Positions 1-11,880 of a stretch of DNA of 64,000 nucleotides are shown piece after piece. Position numbers and translations under genes: made by a program. How positions within the stretch are numbered: position 1 is the first letter of the stretch; every line of letters begins with the position of its first letter. The DNA comes from Papio anubis. Its lineage: Eukaryota; Chordata; Mammalia; Primates; Cercopithecidae. Under the pieces are notes generated by a model. That model made no database searches and was not told the origin of the DNA. It saw only the letters and a list, made by a program, of their open reading frames with translations. The stretch is taken from NCBI RefSeq assembly GCF_008728515.1, contig NC_044980.1, forward strand, positions 58,835,590 to 58,899,589, in the 5' to 3' direction.

Positions 1-2112
1 CGTATCTCTGTCTTTCCATAACTAGCCCCTGGTCCTTTATTTTGTTCACTTTGTAAGGTCATGTTTTCCTGGATGATCTTGTTGCTTGTGGATATGTGTT
101 AGTGTCTGGGCATTAAACTATTAGGTAATTATTGTAGTCTGCATGGTCCAGGCTTTTTGTACCCATCCTTCTTGTGAAGGGTCTCCAAATGTTTGAAAAG
201 ACTTGGGTGCTGTGATCTAAGCTGTGTGTGTTAAGGTGAGTCCCAAGACCAGTAGCACTGTGGTTCTTGCAGACACATAGAGGTACTGCCTTGATGGTCT
301 TGAACAAGATCCAGAAGAATTCTCTGGATTACCAGGCAAGGACTCTTGTTCTCTCCTTCCTTTACTTCTCCCAAACAAATCAATTATCTCTTTCTCTGTG
401 CTGAGCTGCCTGAAGCTGGGGAAGGGGTAAAACATCCGCTCATGTGGCCACCACCACTGGGATTGTGCTGGGTCAGACTTGAAGCCAGTACAACACTGGG
501 TCTCACCCAAGGCTCACTATATCCACTACCTGGCTACACCCTATATTCACTCAAGGCCCTGGGTTCCAGAATCAGCAGGTGCAAAGCCATCCAGGCCTGT
601 GTCCTTCCCTTCAGGGTGGCAAGTTTCCCCATTTCTGGGACGGGTTCAGAAATGCTGTCCAGGAGCCAGGGCCTGGAATCAGAAACCTTAGAACTACCTG
701 GTGCTCTATTCTACTCTGGCTAAGCTGGTACCAAAACCACAAGACAACGTTTTTCCTAGTCTTCCTTCCTATTTCTCCAGGCAGAGGAGTCTTTCCCTAT
801 ATCTACCACCACCATGCGCCCATGAGGGGCACTGCCATGGTACCACCAATGTTTGTTTAAGGCCCACAGGTGCTTCAGTCAGCTTGGGGTAAACGTTGCC
901 AGGCCTGAAACTCGCCCTTCATGGCAGTAGGCTTTCCCTCTGGCCAAGGGTAGATCTAGAAATGCCAACCAAGAGTCAAAGTCGGACAGTGAGGACCCCA
1001 AAAGCTCACCCAGTGTTCTTTCTCACTGTGGCCAAGCTGGTGCCTAAGCTACAAGAGAAAGTCCCTTTATTCTTCCTTCTCTTTTTCTGAAGCAGAAGGG
1101 GTCTCTCCTCATAGCCACCACAGCTGTGAATACACTGGGTCCCACTTACAGCTAGCATGTCTGAGTCTCACCCAAGACCCACAGCACATACCACCTTGTT
1201 ACTGCTGCTGATTATTCAAGGTCCAAGAGCTCTTTCATAAGAAAGTGATGAATCCTGCCAGGACTGGGTACTTCCCTTCAAGGCAACAGGTTCTCTTCTG
1301 GCTCAGAGTATGTCTAGAAATGTCATCCAGGTAGCTAGGGCCTAGCTAGAATGGAGGGTCTCATGACTCTGCCTTGTGTCCTATCTTACTGTAGCTAAGC
1401 TGGCATCCAAGATGCAAGACAAAGTCCTCTTTATTCGCCTCTCTCCTCAAGAAGAAGGAAGGGGTATCTTTTGGAGTTGTGAGCTGTGATCCCTGGGGTT
1501 TGGTGAAAGATGACATAAGCATTCCCTTAGCCACCCTATCTGTTGTCTTACTAGATCTTGTGCCCCCTAAGTCCAATGGCTCCTAGTCCAGCACAGCACT
1601 AGGACTTGCCTAAGGGTCGCAGTCCTTGTAGCACCGATTGCCTTTCAAATTTACCTAGGACCCCAGAGCACTTTAACCCATGATGGTGGGGCTTGCTGAA
1701 ACTCAAGTTGCAACCACTGGAATGGGCAATTCCTCTTTGGCTAGGGCTGTTCTAAATACTCCTTCCATAGTCACCAGCTGATTTCTGCCTGGTGTTGGCA
1801 GCACTTAGTTCCAATGTAAAGTCCCACAGTCACTGCACTCTCTCTCTCTCCCCCAAGCTCACAGTCTCTCTCCATGCAATGTAGTCAGTGCCAGGGGATG
1901 GGGGAGGAGTGGTGTTGGCAGTCCAAGACTATAATTCCTACCCTCTTCAGTGCCTCTTTCAGTGATATGAAGTTGAAACCAGGTACTGTGATCACTCATC
2001 CAATTTTTGGTTCTTATGAGTGTGCTTTTTTGTGCAGATAGTTATTAAATTTGTTGTTCCTGTGGGGAGGATGATCAGTGAAGGCTTCTATTCAGCCATC
2101 TTGCTCTACCTT
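1..2112 (-). repeat. LINE-1 5' UTR (old L1M/L1PB-type), antisense
   Basis: Read on the minus strand, the sequence beginning near 2112 has the typical start of an old primate L1 5' UTR (a GATGGCTGAATAG core, then 'cctccccacaggaac'). The 5' UTR-like sequence then runs down to base 1 and off the left edge, so the ORFs of this copy should lie outside the window. GC content is higher than in the flanks, as usual for L1 5' UTRs. The short open frames inside, on both strands, show no conserved protein. The element abuts another L1 fragment in the same orientation, which suggests nesting. Subfamily assignment is from memory and provisional. Confidence 0.7.
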
Positions 2113-2143
2113 CTTTCCTTTCTTTGTCCTTTTTAACTGTTGT

Positions 2144-2404
2144 TTATTTAAAGGCTATTCTTTGTGATACAAAAATAGTAACCCCTGCTCTTTTTTGTTT
2201 TCTGTTTGCATGATAGATGTTTCTCTGTCCATTTACTTTGAGTCTATGGGTGTTATTACATGTGAGATACAGGTCTCTTGAAGACAGCTGAAGGGCAGGT
2301 CTTGTTTTTTGTCCTATTTGCCACTCTATACTTTTTTTAAGTAGAGCATTTAGGCCATTTAGGTTCAAGGTAAATATTGATATGTGAAGTTTTGTTTTTG
2401 TCAT
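2144..2404 (-). pseudogene. LINE-1 ORF2 5' fragment (endonuclease N-terminus)
   Basis: Eighty-six open codons on the minus strand begin with an ORF2-like start ('TLNLNGLNA', the first endonuclease strand) and include 'GVTIFVSQ', the next conserved block. The catalytic 'QETHL' segment is degraded. The frame stops where the element is truncated, so endonuclease and reverse transcriptase activity are impossible. Confidence 0.7.
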
Positions 2405-2489
2405 AGTGTTGTTAGCTAGTAGTTTTGTAGTACAGTTGCCTTATAGGGTCTGCAAGCTTTGTGCTTATGTGTGCTTTGTGGTAGCAAGT

Positions 2490-3466
2490 ATCATTCTTTT
2501 GCTTTCATGTTTAGAACTTCTTTAATCATTTCGTGTAGGGCTTGTCTTGTGCTGATGAATACTTTTACCATTTGTTTGGGAGACTTTATTTCTCCTTTGT
2601 TTATGAAGCTTAGTTTGGCAGGATATAAAATTCTTGACTTTTTTTCTTTACGAAAGCTAAAGGTAGGTCACCAATCACTTCTAGCTTGTAGCTTCTAGCT
2701 TGTGAGGTTTCTGCTGAGAAGTCTGCTGTTAATCTACAGAGATCCCTTTTATAGGTAATTTGGCCCTTTTCTCTAGCTGCCTTTAAGATTATTTTTCTTT
2801 TCTCATTTACCTTGGATTGTCTGATGACTATGTGTCTTGAAGATGATGATCTTGTATAATATCTTGTAGGAGTTCTCTGCATTTGTTTTAGCTGCATATC
2901 AACCTCTAGCAAGATTGGGGGAGTTTTCCTGAATTATATCTTCAAATATATTTTCCAAGTTCCTTACTTTTTTTTCTTCTCTTTCAGCAATGCCAATAAT
3001 TAATAGGTTTGGTTGCTTTACATAATCCTATATTTCTCAAAGGTTTCATTCACTTCTTTTAAATTGCTTTTTTTATTTTTGTCTTACTGGGTTAATTCAG
3101 AAGACTGCTCTTCAAACTCTGAAATTCTTCTGTTTGGTCTAATCCATTATTATGGCTTCTAATTGTATTTTTAAATTTTTCTAGTGAAATTTTTAATTCC
3201 CAGTGTTTGTTTTTTTCTTAACATAGCTATGTTGCATTTTATATCCTGGATTATTTCTCTGTTTTCTTTGTACTGGATTTTAATTTTAACTTTTCTCGGA
3301 TTTTATTGAGTTTCTTTGCCACCCATATTCTGAATTCTATATCTGTCATTTCAGATATTTCAATCTGGCTAGCATACATCACTAGGGAGCTAGTACAATG
3401 CTTTGGAAGGGACAAAACACTCTTGTTTTTTGTATTGCCAGAGTTCTTACACTGATTCCTTCTCAT
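2490..3466 (-). pseudogene. LINE-1 ORF1 relic
   Basis: Relic of the L1 RNA-binding chaperone. The N-terminus (from 3466) and the C-terminal half (around 2490-2912) lie in different, interrupted frames. The motifs 'RHIVIRQSKV' and 'AREKGQITYK' mark the RRM to C-terminal-domain region. Stops in the central coiled-coil part show long decay. Confidence 0.6.
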
Positions 3467-3599
3467 TTGAGGGAGTTGTTGTCTAACACCGAAACAGAGA
3501 TGCTTTATACATTTTCCAGTATTATAGTTCTCTGTTGTGTGAAGGTAGTCTGATACCCACAATTTGGTCATATTTGGAATCAAAAGTTCTTTTATTTAG

Positions 3600-3735
3600 A
3601 TTTTGTAATGGAAGAAACTGAGCCAAAGAGAGGTTTAGTAATTTACCAAAGCTCTTACAACTTGGCAAAGTTAGAATATAAATTGATTCAATCTGGCTCC
3701 AAAGTGTGTGCTCTAATGGAAAGACTGACAATAGT
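3600..3735 (-). repeat. MIR SINE fragment, antisense
   Basis: The order 'gaaactgagcc-aaagagaggttta-gtaatttacc-aaagctc...tctggctcc' follows the reverse complement of the tRNA-derived MIR core and 5' half. It is short and diverged. Confidence 0.55.
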
Positions 3736-6240
3736 GTTTTAGGATTCTTTTATATCACCTAAATTTTATGAAATTAAAATGAAAAAAAATTTACTTTAAT
3801 ATGGTAGGCCATGGATAGGTGAAGAACATGGGATTATATAACCATGGCAATAGCTGCAATAACATCTGTTAGTTCCTTCTCCAGATAAAAAGAAAGGGAA
3901 AAGATAACAACAAATACTTGTTTTGTTTTTGTGATTTTGTGGCTTGCTCAGTTTATGCATTCTACTATGAGCACTAAACATCAGGGTCATTTCCATGGAA
4001 AACTAGAGAGATACCATGAGAAGCTGTATCAATTCACTCATTTGTATCCTTGCCACTTATTCTGTTCCCTAGTCCAAAAATAAATCATAGTGAAAGCAAC
4101 TTCAGGCCATGTGTTGTCATTGTTGTCAGCCTCTTTAACTGGATCAGTCCTTTGTAGTCTTGTCTAATACATCTAGGCTCAAAATTACATCATTAAATTA
4201 TTTTGTAATTTCTCCAAAAACTGCAAATTAACTAGAATTCTAGAACTTAGCCTTAGAGATACTTTCCATAATATTACTAGGCTTGGAAAAATTTCTAGTT
4301 TCACTGCTCGCAATACCATTTAATTTTTTTTAATGAAATGTCACAGGTAAAATAGGACAAAGTTTCCCCGATAATGGAAAATGTAGATTTTTATTTCAGC
4401 ATTACATTCTTAGACTCCATGAACTCAGATTTTTCTTGTTAAATTGCAGGTCCTTCCCTTGATTCATTATTTATAAATTAATATATATTTGAAGGAGATA
4501 TTATATGTCACAAAAGCTACTCTCAAGAAGCAGAAAAAACTTCCATATAATCTTCAAGATAGCACAAGATAATGCACATTGTATCAAACTTTTCTTAAAG
4601 AAAACAAAATAAATGACCTTGGTATAATCCAAACTATGAATATATGATATTCCTAGCCTTGATGAGAATAACTGTAGAAAAATCATAATTATAAACTGAC
4701 AAAGAACAAAAATTGTATTACTTTGAACAATATGAGATTTATATTGCAGATAAGCTATTGTACTCATTTACTTTAATCATTAGTTTTATACAAAAAGAGG
4801 AGATATGTAATACTGGAAAGTTAAATAGTGAAAACCCTTGGTCCAGGTCATAAACCTAATGAAAAATGGACTCACTCTTCAGGTGCAACACATTAAAGGT
4901 TTAAGTGTGACTAAATAAAAGAAACATGCCTTGAGGTATCTGCCTCCCCATAGCTCTCTTCTCTAGGAACTGCCTGTTAAAATTGCAGGCGCCTTCAGTC
5001 AAATTTGTGCCATGTGGTCTCAACACCACAGCTCACTGAATTAGGGGTATGCGTTGGACTGAAAGTATCCAATGCTTTAACCAGCTGGTGATCAATCATA
5101 TTGTCTATACTTAAACTAAAAGGCACAAGTTGTCGGGTGTGGAAATGACATATGTGATTGAATTAGATGTACATAGAGGCAACCTGAGGTAGTCATTTTT
5201 AGCCATATGTACGCCAACAACTAAGCAGGTGGTCTGTAGTCAGAAGCAGAAGGTGGAGCATGTACTTAGACACAAAAGCAAAAGACTAAAAGCTTCATAA
5301 AAGGTGGATGAGGAAGTCTTGGTCTCTAGTTTTCCAGTTCCTGATTTCACAAGCCTACTTGTATTTCACTTTTTATACACTTAAGGCTGCCTGTTGAATT
5401 CTTAAAATTAATCTCCCTTCACTGGAACTAGCTTGCATGGCTTCCTTGCAATAAATATCCCAAAAGATGCTTAAGCACCTAGTTCTGATTGTCCTTTAAA
5501 AAAATCAGTGCAAACTGGCCTACATTTTAAAAGTTTCTTTGGAAGTGATTATCTCCAAAAGCAAAGAGGTAGCCCATCCACCTACCTAAGCGAGCTCCGT
5601 GGTCCCTTACAATATAAATGATCCAACATAATTGACCATGTGCAAGAAACAAGCAGCTATTTTACATTGCTTCACTGATTAAGAAATCAGGACAAAGAAA
5701 CTGTGAATACCAAGTAGCTATTGGTGCTTGAGAATTGGCATAATGAAATCAAACTTAGTGAACTAAAATGGAGATGGATCTGTTATTTGGTTCTTGTTAG
5801 AGACATGTTAATTAACTTTTTCTTTCTATTAACCAACAGTTATATTAAAATGACAGTGGTTTTGCTCTTCTGTCTTTTATTCCTGTTGTAACAAGCTTAT
5901 AATCTTCTCTAACAGGAATGTCTATGTTTACTCTTGTGACCTCATTAGACCTAAATAATGTCAAATGTTAATGTACCAAAACAGAATTTGAAATAATTTA
6001 TTTCCCCTACTTTATTGCATTTCCAAGAATTGGAAACAATCAGTGTAATTGGCTATTTGCACCAAAAACACCTTCCTTGAGAGTACTCCATCAGTTGACT
6101 CTAAATCTAATAATACTTTTTGCACACCATTGTTAAGTTTTCCAGGCATCATCCTATGTAGCATCTCATGTTGTCTTCAGTGGGAGAAGGAGATAATCCT
6201 ATCTCTATTTGCAAATGAGAAGATAAAGACCAAGAAATTC
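3736..6240. other. AT-rich stretch without recognisable features
   Basis: I see no gene, RNA gene or named repeat in these ~2.5 kb. Open frames are short (under 90 codons), lack recognisable motifs and lie in AT-rich DNA. Very old repeats could be present but too diverged to recognise by eye. Confidence 0.4.
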
Positions 6241-6244
6241 CAGT

Positions 6245-6842
6245 GCACTATTTATCTGTGAGCTACAGCAACAAATTACCACAATATTGTGGTCTAAACA
6301 ATGTAAATTTATTTTACATTTCTGTAGGTCACAAGGCCAACCTGGCCTCACCAGGCTAAAAGCAAGTGTTAGCTGGGCTGCATTTCTTTCTGAAAGATCA
6401 AAGGCAAAATCCATTGTCTTTCTCATCTAGGTTATTGGTAGAATTCAGGTCCTTTAAAGACTGAGATCCCCATTTTCTTGAGGACTGTCAGCTGAGGCCC
6501 ATTCCTGTCTTCTGGAGGCCAACCACATTCCTTGACTCATAGTCCCTTTCCTCCACCTTCAAAGCAAGCAATGAGAGACTTGTCCTTTCACATTTTGAAT
6601 CCCTCCTCCTTCTTCTACTGTCTTATCTCTCTAACCAAGTTGGGAAGCATTCTCTGCCTTTAAGGGCCTACATTATTAAATTACATGCACCTGTATAATA
6701 CAGGCTACTCTCTCCATCTCAAGGTCTGTAACTTAATCATGCCTCCAAAGTTCCTTTTGCCATGTAAGATAACACAGTCACAGGTTCTGAGTATTAGGGC
6801 ATAAACATTTTTGGAGGTGCCATTATTATGCCTAATATATTC
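6245..6842 (-). repeat. Old LTR-like interspersed repeat, antisense
   Basis: The segment runs from 'agcaacaaattaccacaata' through 'ttctgtaggtcacaaggcc' and 'cattccttgactcatagtcc' to 'gccattattatgcctaat'. I recognise this as a common mammalian LTR-like repeat in reverse orientation, but I cannot assign a subfamily. A second copy lies at about 61260-61760. It lies just downstream, on the minus strand, of the class III pol fragment at 7258-9540, so it could be that element's LTR, but this is unproven. Confidence 0.5.
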
Positions 6843-7257
6843 AGTGAAGGCTAACTTAGGTCTCAGAGGCTTCTTCTCAGGCACAAACTTTACAAGAATC
6901 TCCTTTCAACATGATTTAAATAACAAAAATAATATTCTAATAATGTTATAATATTTTTAAAGTATCCTAAGACCTTGGAAGCCAGAAAACATATCCTAAA
7001 CACTTCTACAAGGTGGAAAATTTTTCAAAGTCATAAGCTAATTTGGTATCCAAAATAATAAGAGTGCTTAATTTCACTATATTGAGAAGTCTGAAAATAC
7101 ATTTTCTAGTCTCTGCATTCTAAACACTACACCTATATTTTATTTTCCCCCACTACATCCCTAAATCAGAAAAGCTATCAAAATTATTTAGGTATTGCAT
7201 GTGCAGTTCCTTTAGTTTTCAAATAAACTCATGTTTTCAAAACTATCCTGTGTATGT

Positions 7258-9540
7258 GGAATTTTAGTGCCTCTTCTGGAATGGATACTATCTGGTGTGC
7301 ATGCAAAAATCTTTACATATTGTGCCCACTCCCATATGTCTATCCACATATCCTTATGGAAGAGCCTTTATTTCTTTGACTCTAATCTTCCTAATCCTTC
7401 TTAAACTAATCTTGCTCCTTGCCCAGGCCTCTGACCAACCAGCTAAGTCATTTGCCACAGCCATGTGTGTCCTGCCTGAGGTTTCTTCTCTTACATCCAG
7501 AGCTGATGAAGTTCACTATCCAAAGCTCTGCCATTTGGAGGGTTTCCCCCATACCACAGGCTTTCTGAGACATCTCTGAATGCAGCTATAGTTCAAAATC
7601 AGTCAATTTTGTGTTTGCACCAACATAGCAAGTCAGCCAATCCATGAACCAAGTCCTGTTTATGTTTTCTTTTAACATTTCTGTCCACTGGATGGATGGA
7701 ATGCCCATTAAAGTCATCTGTTCCAAGCTAAGGTATAAGTATCTGAACAACTTACATAATAGGGGAGTGTGCACTACCTCTTTGGGCAGTTTGACTATGC
7801 CTCTGGCCTTGCTCAAAACTCTCAAAAGTATTATTTTCCTCTTACAATGGATCCTACCATCTTACTTACAGTAGATTGCTGCTGGGCCCTCCTAACTTTG
7901 TGAATGAGAGGATTTGATAATCTCCCAACTCATGATGGGTAACTCTGGCTATATGGTCACTTCATGTTCCATGCTTAGATGCTTAGTCTCTCCGAAGTCC
8001 CAGGGGTATCCTAAGAGTGTTTTATAAATGGTGTACAGCTCTTTGCAGAAGACCGAATAGCCTGTTTCAGAATTCTAGGGTTCTGCTCTGCCACTCTTGA
8101 ATTGGGACATTTCTACTGTCATCTTTTTCTACCACAGTTATCTCTGATACCATGGTTTACATGACCTAAATGGCAGACATGTTTATACTGTGTTTTTGAT
8201 GTGCTACACAGTCTTTTCTTGCTCCATATCCCACTCAAAACTAGTAGAAGTTCCTCTCACCTGATAAATGGCCATGGCAGTATTCCCAAGTGCTACCTCA
8301 AAAGCAACAAAAAGGAATGCCAGGCATTTTGCTTCTCTCTTAATGGTAGGAGGTACAGGATACAGCATCATATCCTTTACTTTGGAGAGAATGTCTCAGC
8401 ATGCTTCAGCTTTCTGCACTCCTAACCTCTTCACCAATGTGGCAGCCCTCTGAATTTTTGTCATATTTATCTCTCACCTTCTGGCGTACATGGGTTTAAT
8501 AAGGTATTCTAAAGGCTTTGAGCTTCTTGCTCTTCAGGTCTATTAAACACATTGCCATAGATATATTGGATGAAAGTAATGTTCAGAGGAATGTCCAGCC
8601 TAGCAAGTTCCATTTAGATTATGTTGTGCAGCAGGTGGAAGAGTTAACATTGACCTGGAGACAGACCGTGATAGGCACTTTTGATATTCAGTGTGAAGGT
8701 GAATCATTTATTCTTCTTTGGTGGTATGGAAAGAATCCATTCACAAGATTGATAGCTGCAAACTATGTCATAGAGACTTCCTTTAGGGCTAGTACTTGGT
8801 TAAGTGCCTGGTAATCCACTTTGATATGTCACAATTCATCAAGTTATTGTAAGTTTGATACTAGTAAATTAAATGAAGATATGATTGAGACCACCATCTC
8901 TGCATTATTTTGGTCTTTGAATATGGCACTAATCTCTGTTATTTTCCTTGGGATGCATTATAATTTGACTTACTGTATTGGCAGAGATAGGGAAGGAACA
9001 ACTTCAAGGATTCTGCTTGGCTTTTCCTGCTAAAATAACTGGATTTACAGGTCAAAGAACAAATATGAGTGTTCAATTATGAATAAATATTTAGGAACGA
9101 AAGAAATTGCCACCCAGTGGATCACCATGGACCTAATGGACCCACCATGAGACAAATGTGGGATAGAACTCCATTTATTACTAGAATTGATATGTCCTTA
9201 TTCTAACGGGGTCAATGATTGTGGTCTGAGTTCCCTGGTGTCAATGTCAATTCAAACCCTGTATCCAGTAGCCCTCAACAGGTGTGAGTATTCTCTTTCC
9301 CCTAGTTTATTTTTAACCTAGTAAATGGCTACAAGTGTCTTTGGGGAAAGGAATGGGGCAATCAAATGCATACATTACTGTATATATTTGCCATAGTGTT
9401 GGAGGGTCCTTCCTTGTGGGGACCCAGACCTCCTTTAGTTAATGAATTCTGAGTACAGGAATTGATTCAGATGTAGAAACTGCTAAGGCATTCTGACGTT
9501 TCACTGGAAAGTTGACCTCAGCCCTCTGCTTATCCAGTTT
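7258..9540 (-). pseudogene. Class III (ERVL-like) retroviral pol relic, antisense
   Basis: Reading the minus strand from 9.5 kb down to 7.26 kb gives scattered pieces that follow retroviral pol order. An RT/connection block near 8340-8270 has 'YPVPPTIKREAKCL'. An RNase H-like piece follows near 7660-7540 ('TWFMDW', then 'QMAELW'). A further downstream piece lies near 7320-7290 ('EWAQYVKIF'). These fit the ERVL lineage rather than gammaretroviruses. Frames change repeatedly and stops are frequent, so the fragment is ancient. Plus-strand open frames in this span (for example 8518-8814) are antisense shadows. The boundary near 9540 is approximate. Confidence 0.6.
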
Positions 9541-9614
9541 TGATTTTTTTTTTCTGGAGATATATATGGTCTCAAAAAAAGTTTAACTTTGACCTGACCC
9601 CTGTGGCTATGGAG

Positions 9615-9910
9615 GCTCTAGACCAGTGCTGCCCAATAGAAATACAGTGTGAGCCACATATGTACAAATAAATAGGTAAATTATTTTTATAGACTTTAAC
9701 CCAAAATATACAAAATATTATCATTTTACATATAATCAATATAACAAATTATTCATAAAACATTTTGCATTCTTTACTTCTTAGTAAATCTTCAAAATCA
9801 CTGTGTATTTTACAGTTCTGACATATCTCAGTTCAGACTAGCCAGGTTCCAAAGTCTCAGTAGCCACATGCGGTTAGCTCTCTATTGGACATTACTGTTG
9901 CAGACTGTAA
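9615..9910. mobile_element. DNA-transposon relic (hAT/Charlie-like MER family)
   Basis: The ends 'agtgctgcccaatagaaata' (left) and 'ctctattggacattactg' (right) form imperfect terminal inverted repeats around an AT-rich centre. 'agccaca' occurs near the left end and 'agtagccacatgcgg' near the right. This matches non-autonomous mammalian hAT-type repeats. The exact MER number is not assigned. Confidence 0.5.
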
Positions 9911-10436
9911 GTTGCATCACATAATGTCCCATTTTAATTCAAGTGGATTGAAAGAGCAAATTTGGACTTTAGTCCCTTCATATCAATCAGTCAGTGACCA
10001 CCCCAGGAAAGGAAAGTGGGTGTGAAACTTCCTAGATATCTCTGGGAGAGGCACCTCTCACCAGTCAATGGTAATTCTCTGAAGAAGGTCACAGCTATAA
10101 GCCATTATCCAAGCATTTTCAGTTTTTAAGGAATGGGTGCAGTGGTTGGAAAAGGAGACCTGGGTGGTAATCCTACAGTGTTCATTATAGCATACCTAAG
10201 TTAGCTAAAATAATTTTTGTAACTTGCATCCAGAAACCTTACCATGTAACAGAATACCTAAAGTGTGGTTTTATCTCATGCCCTTATTTTTAAGAAGCCT
10301 TTGTAATGTGAGCTATTCCCCAGATCTTCAAGTGCTGGGCTATTCTATTAAATGGTGAAGAAGAAAACAAAATGATCCTAATTTACCCAAATGAATAAGT
10401 CTGCCAAGTGCAAACAAAGCCTTAAGTTAAATTTGG

Positions 10437-10600
10437 GGCTCTAAAAACCTGGTCCCAGCATCAGTAGCATCTTGGAACTTGTAGAAAACATAGATTTGGA
10501 AACTCTGGGGGTACATCCCAGCAATCCCTGTTGCAAGCAGCCCTCCAAGTGATTGTGTAGCCCGAAAAGTACTGAGTGAAACGCATGTCTCTCTGGGAAT
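10437..10600 (+). mobile_element. MER5A-like (hAT-Charlie) DNA transposon relic
   Basis: The order 'ctggtcccagcatcagtagcatc', 'cttggaacttgtagaa', 'gaaactctgggggt', 'cagcaatc', 'agccctccaagtgatt' follows the MER5A core. Non-autonomous and old; no coding capacity. Confidence 0.65.
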
Positions 10601-10639
10601 GCAGCCTCAACCCCAGCACGGCAAAGGCTTTGACACATG

Positions 10640-11770
10640 TAAAGAAGGCAGACTAGCTTCCTACATTGATACCCCTAATACTGTGTGCACTTTCCATGAG
10701 AGACATAGGACAGGGAAAAGGCCTTCATATTTGACATGTTAATTAAAATAGAGCAACTTACCACTCTGTACGGTAGATTGCTTGAAACTAGTGTTCTGTT
10801 TTTCAGAGTGTATGGAACAGAAAATGATTTTGAATTTTTACCTGATGTATTTCTGTGGAAAAGTGCAGACCAGTATGACACCTGCTGGTGCAACAGGCCT
10901 AACACAACGTGACAAAGAAACAGAAAGGACAGCCAAAGAGCTATGCCTAACCCCTCTGCCAAGCTGCCCTAGATTTGCTCAAATTCATGGCCAGGTAGAT
11001 CTGGGGAGGTGACAAAGTGCTGATTTGTTTTTCTACCCAGGAATGCAAGTCTCCCAGCCAAGTCTTAAAGAACAAGCTAATGATCAAGAGATAAAATAAG
11101 TTCAATCAGAGGCCAAACATAGAAAAGTCATCAAAACAGAGCCAAAAGGCCCAAAGTACATTGAGAATTGTCCTTAACATCAAAGAAAGAACATTTCAGT
11201 TAGCTGAGACTTGTAGTCACTTAAGGATTAATCATTGAAGCATTACTTGTTTATAACACACAGGGCAGAATTATGACAGAGTGTTTAGATATTGAGTTTA
11301 ATTAGCATAATGCCAATTCCTTTGTTCACAGTTCCCATCCATTACTATTTTGTTCTGATTCCAACACATCATGAAACTCTGCAAAAGTTGTTGCAAATAT
11401 TTGCAGATATATCTACTCTAAATATTTACAAAAATATTAAATAGGCAATAAAATGTTAAAATACACTTTTCCATGTATTATAGCTTTGTTAACTATCCTG
11501 ATGACCCTATTCAGTATTGTATTTCATTAAACACTGACAAATAAAGGTTGCCACATATACCTTGGCTTGTTAACCAATCTTCAAAGAACTAAAACACAAA
11601 AATGTCCAACATTTAAAAGCCATAATGAAGACAGACATGTGTGTGAGAGAGAGTATTTTAGGTACTGCCTGTATTTCTGAATTATAATCATGACCATTTC
11701 CTAGGATTGTATTTTTTTCATGTGTGGTGATGCCATTAGCAAGGGTTACATAAAGATCAATCTGAATCTC
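10640..11770. other. No recognisable feature
   Basis: AT-rich DNA without a gene, RNA or repeat I can name. The 76-codon plus and 95-codon minus open frames near 10.7-11.0 kb have no recognisable motifs. Confidence 0.35.
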
Positions 11771-11774
11771 ATTA

Positions 11775-11880
11775 CCTCCATTTGCCAGTTGCACGGCCCT
11801 AAGGAAGCCATTTCACTTCTTTGTGACTCAGTTTCTTCCTTTGTGAAATAAGATGAAGATAATGTCCCATTGGGAAATTG
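11775..11880 (+). repeat. MIR SINE core fragment
   Basis: 'aaggaagccatttcacttct', 'gtgactcagtttcttcc' and 'gtgaaataagatgaagataatg' follow the MIR core in forward orientation. Confidence 0.55.

Larger units (their letters stand above)
2130..3550 (-). repeat. LINE-1 fragment: ORF1 to start of ORF2, antisense
   Basis: On the minus strand this piece reads ORF1 (start about 3466), the short inter-ORF spacer, then the first ~85 codons of ORF2, where it stops at about 2130. ORF1 has an N-terminal part with 'MRRNQCKNSGN' and a C-terminal part with 'RHIVIRQSKV', 'KAAREKGQ' and 'RLTADFSAET', the landmarks of the RNA-binding and C-terminal domains. Many stops and frameshifts separate them, so the piece is dead. 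It ends where the neighbouring L1 5' UTR begins, either because that copy inserted into ORF2 here or through a rearrangement. Confidence 0.75.

Noticed and set aside
8518..8814. 98-codon plus-strand frame that looks protein-like
   Set aside because: It is antisense to the class III pol relic, which explains the region.
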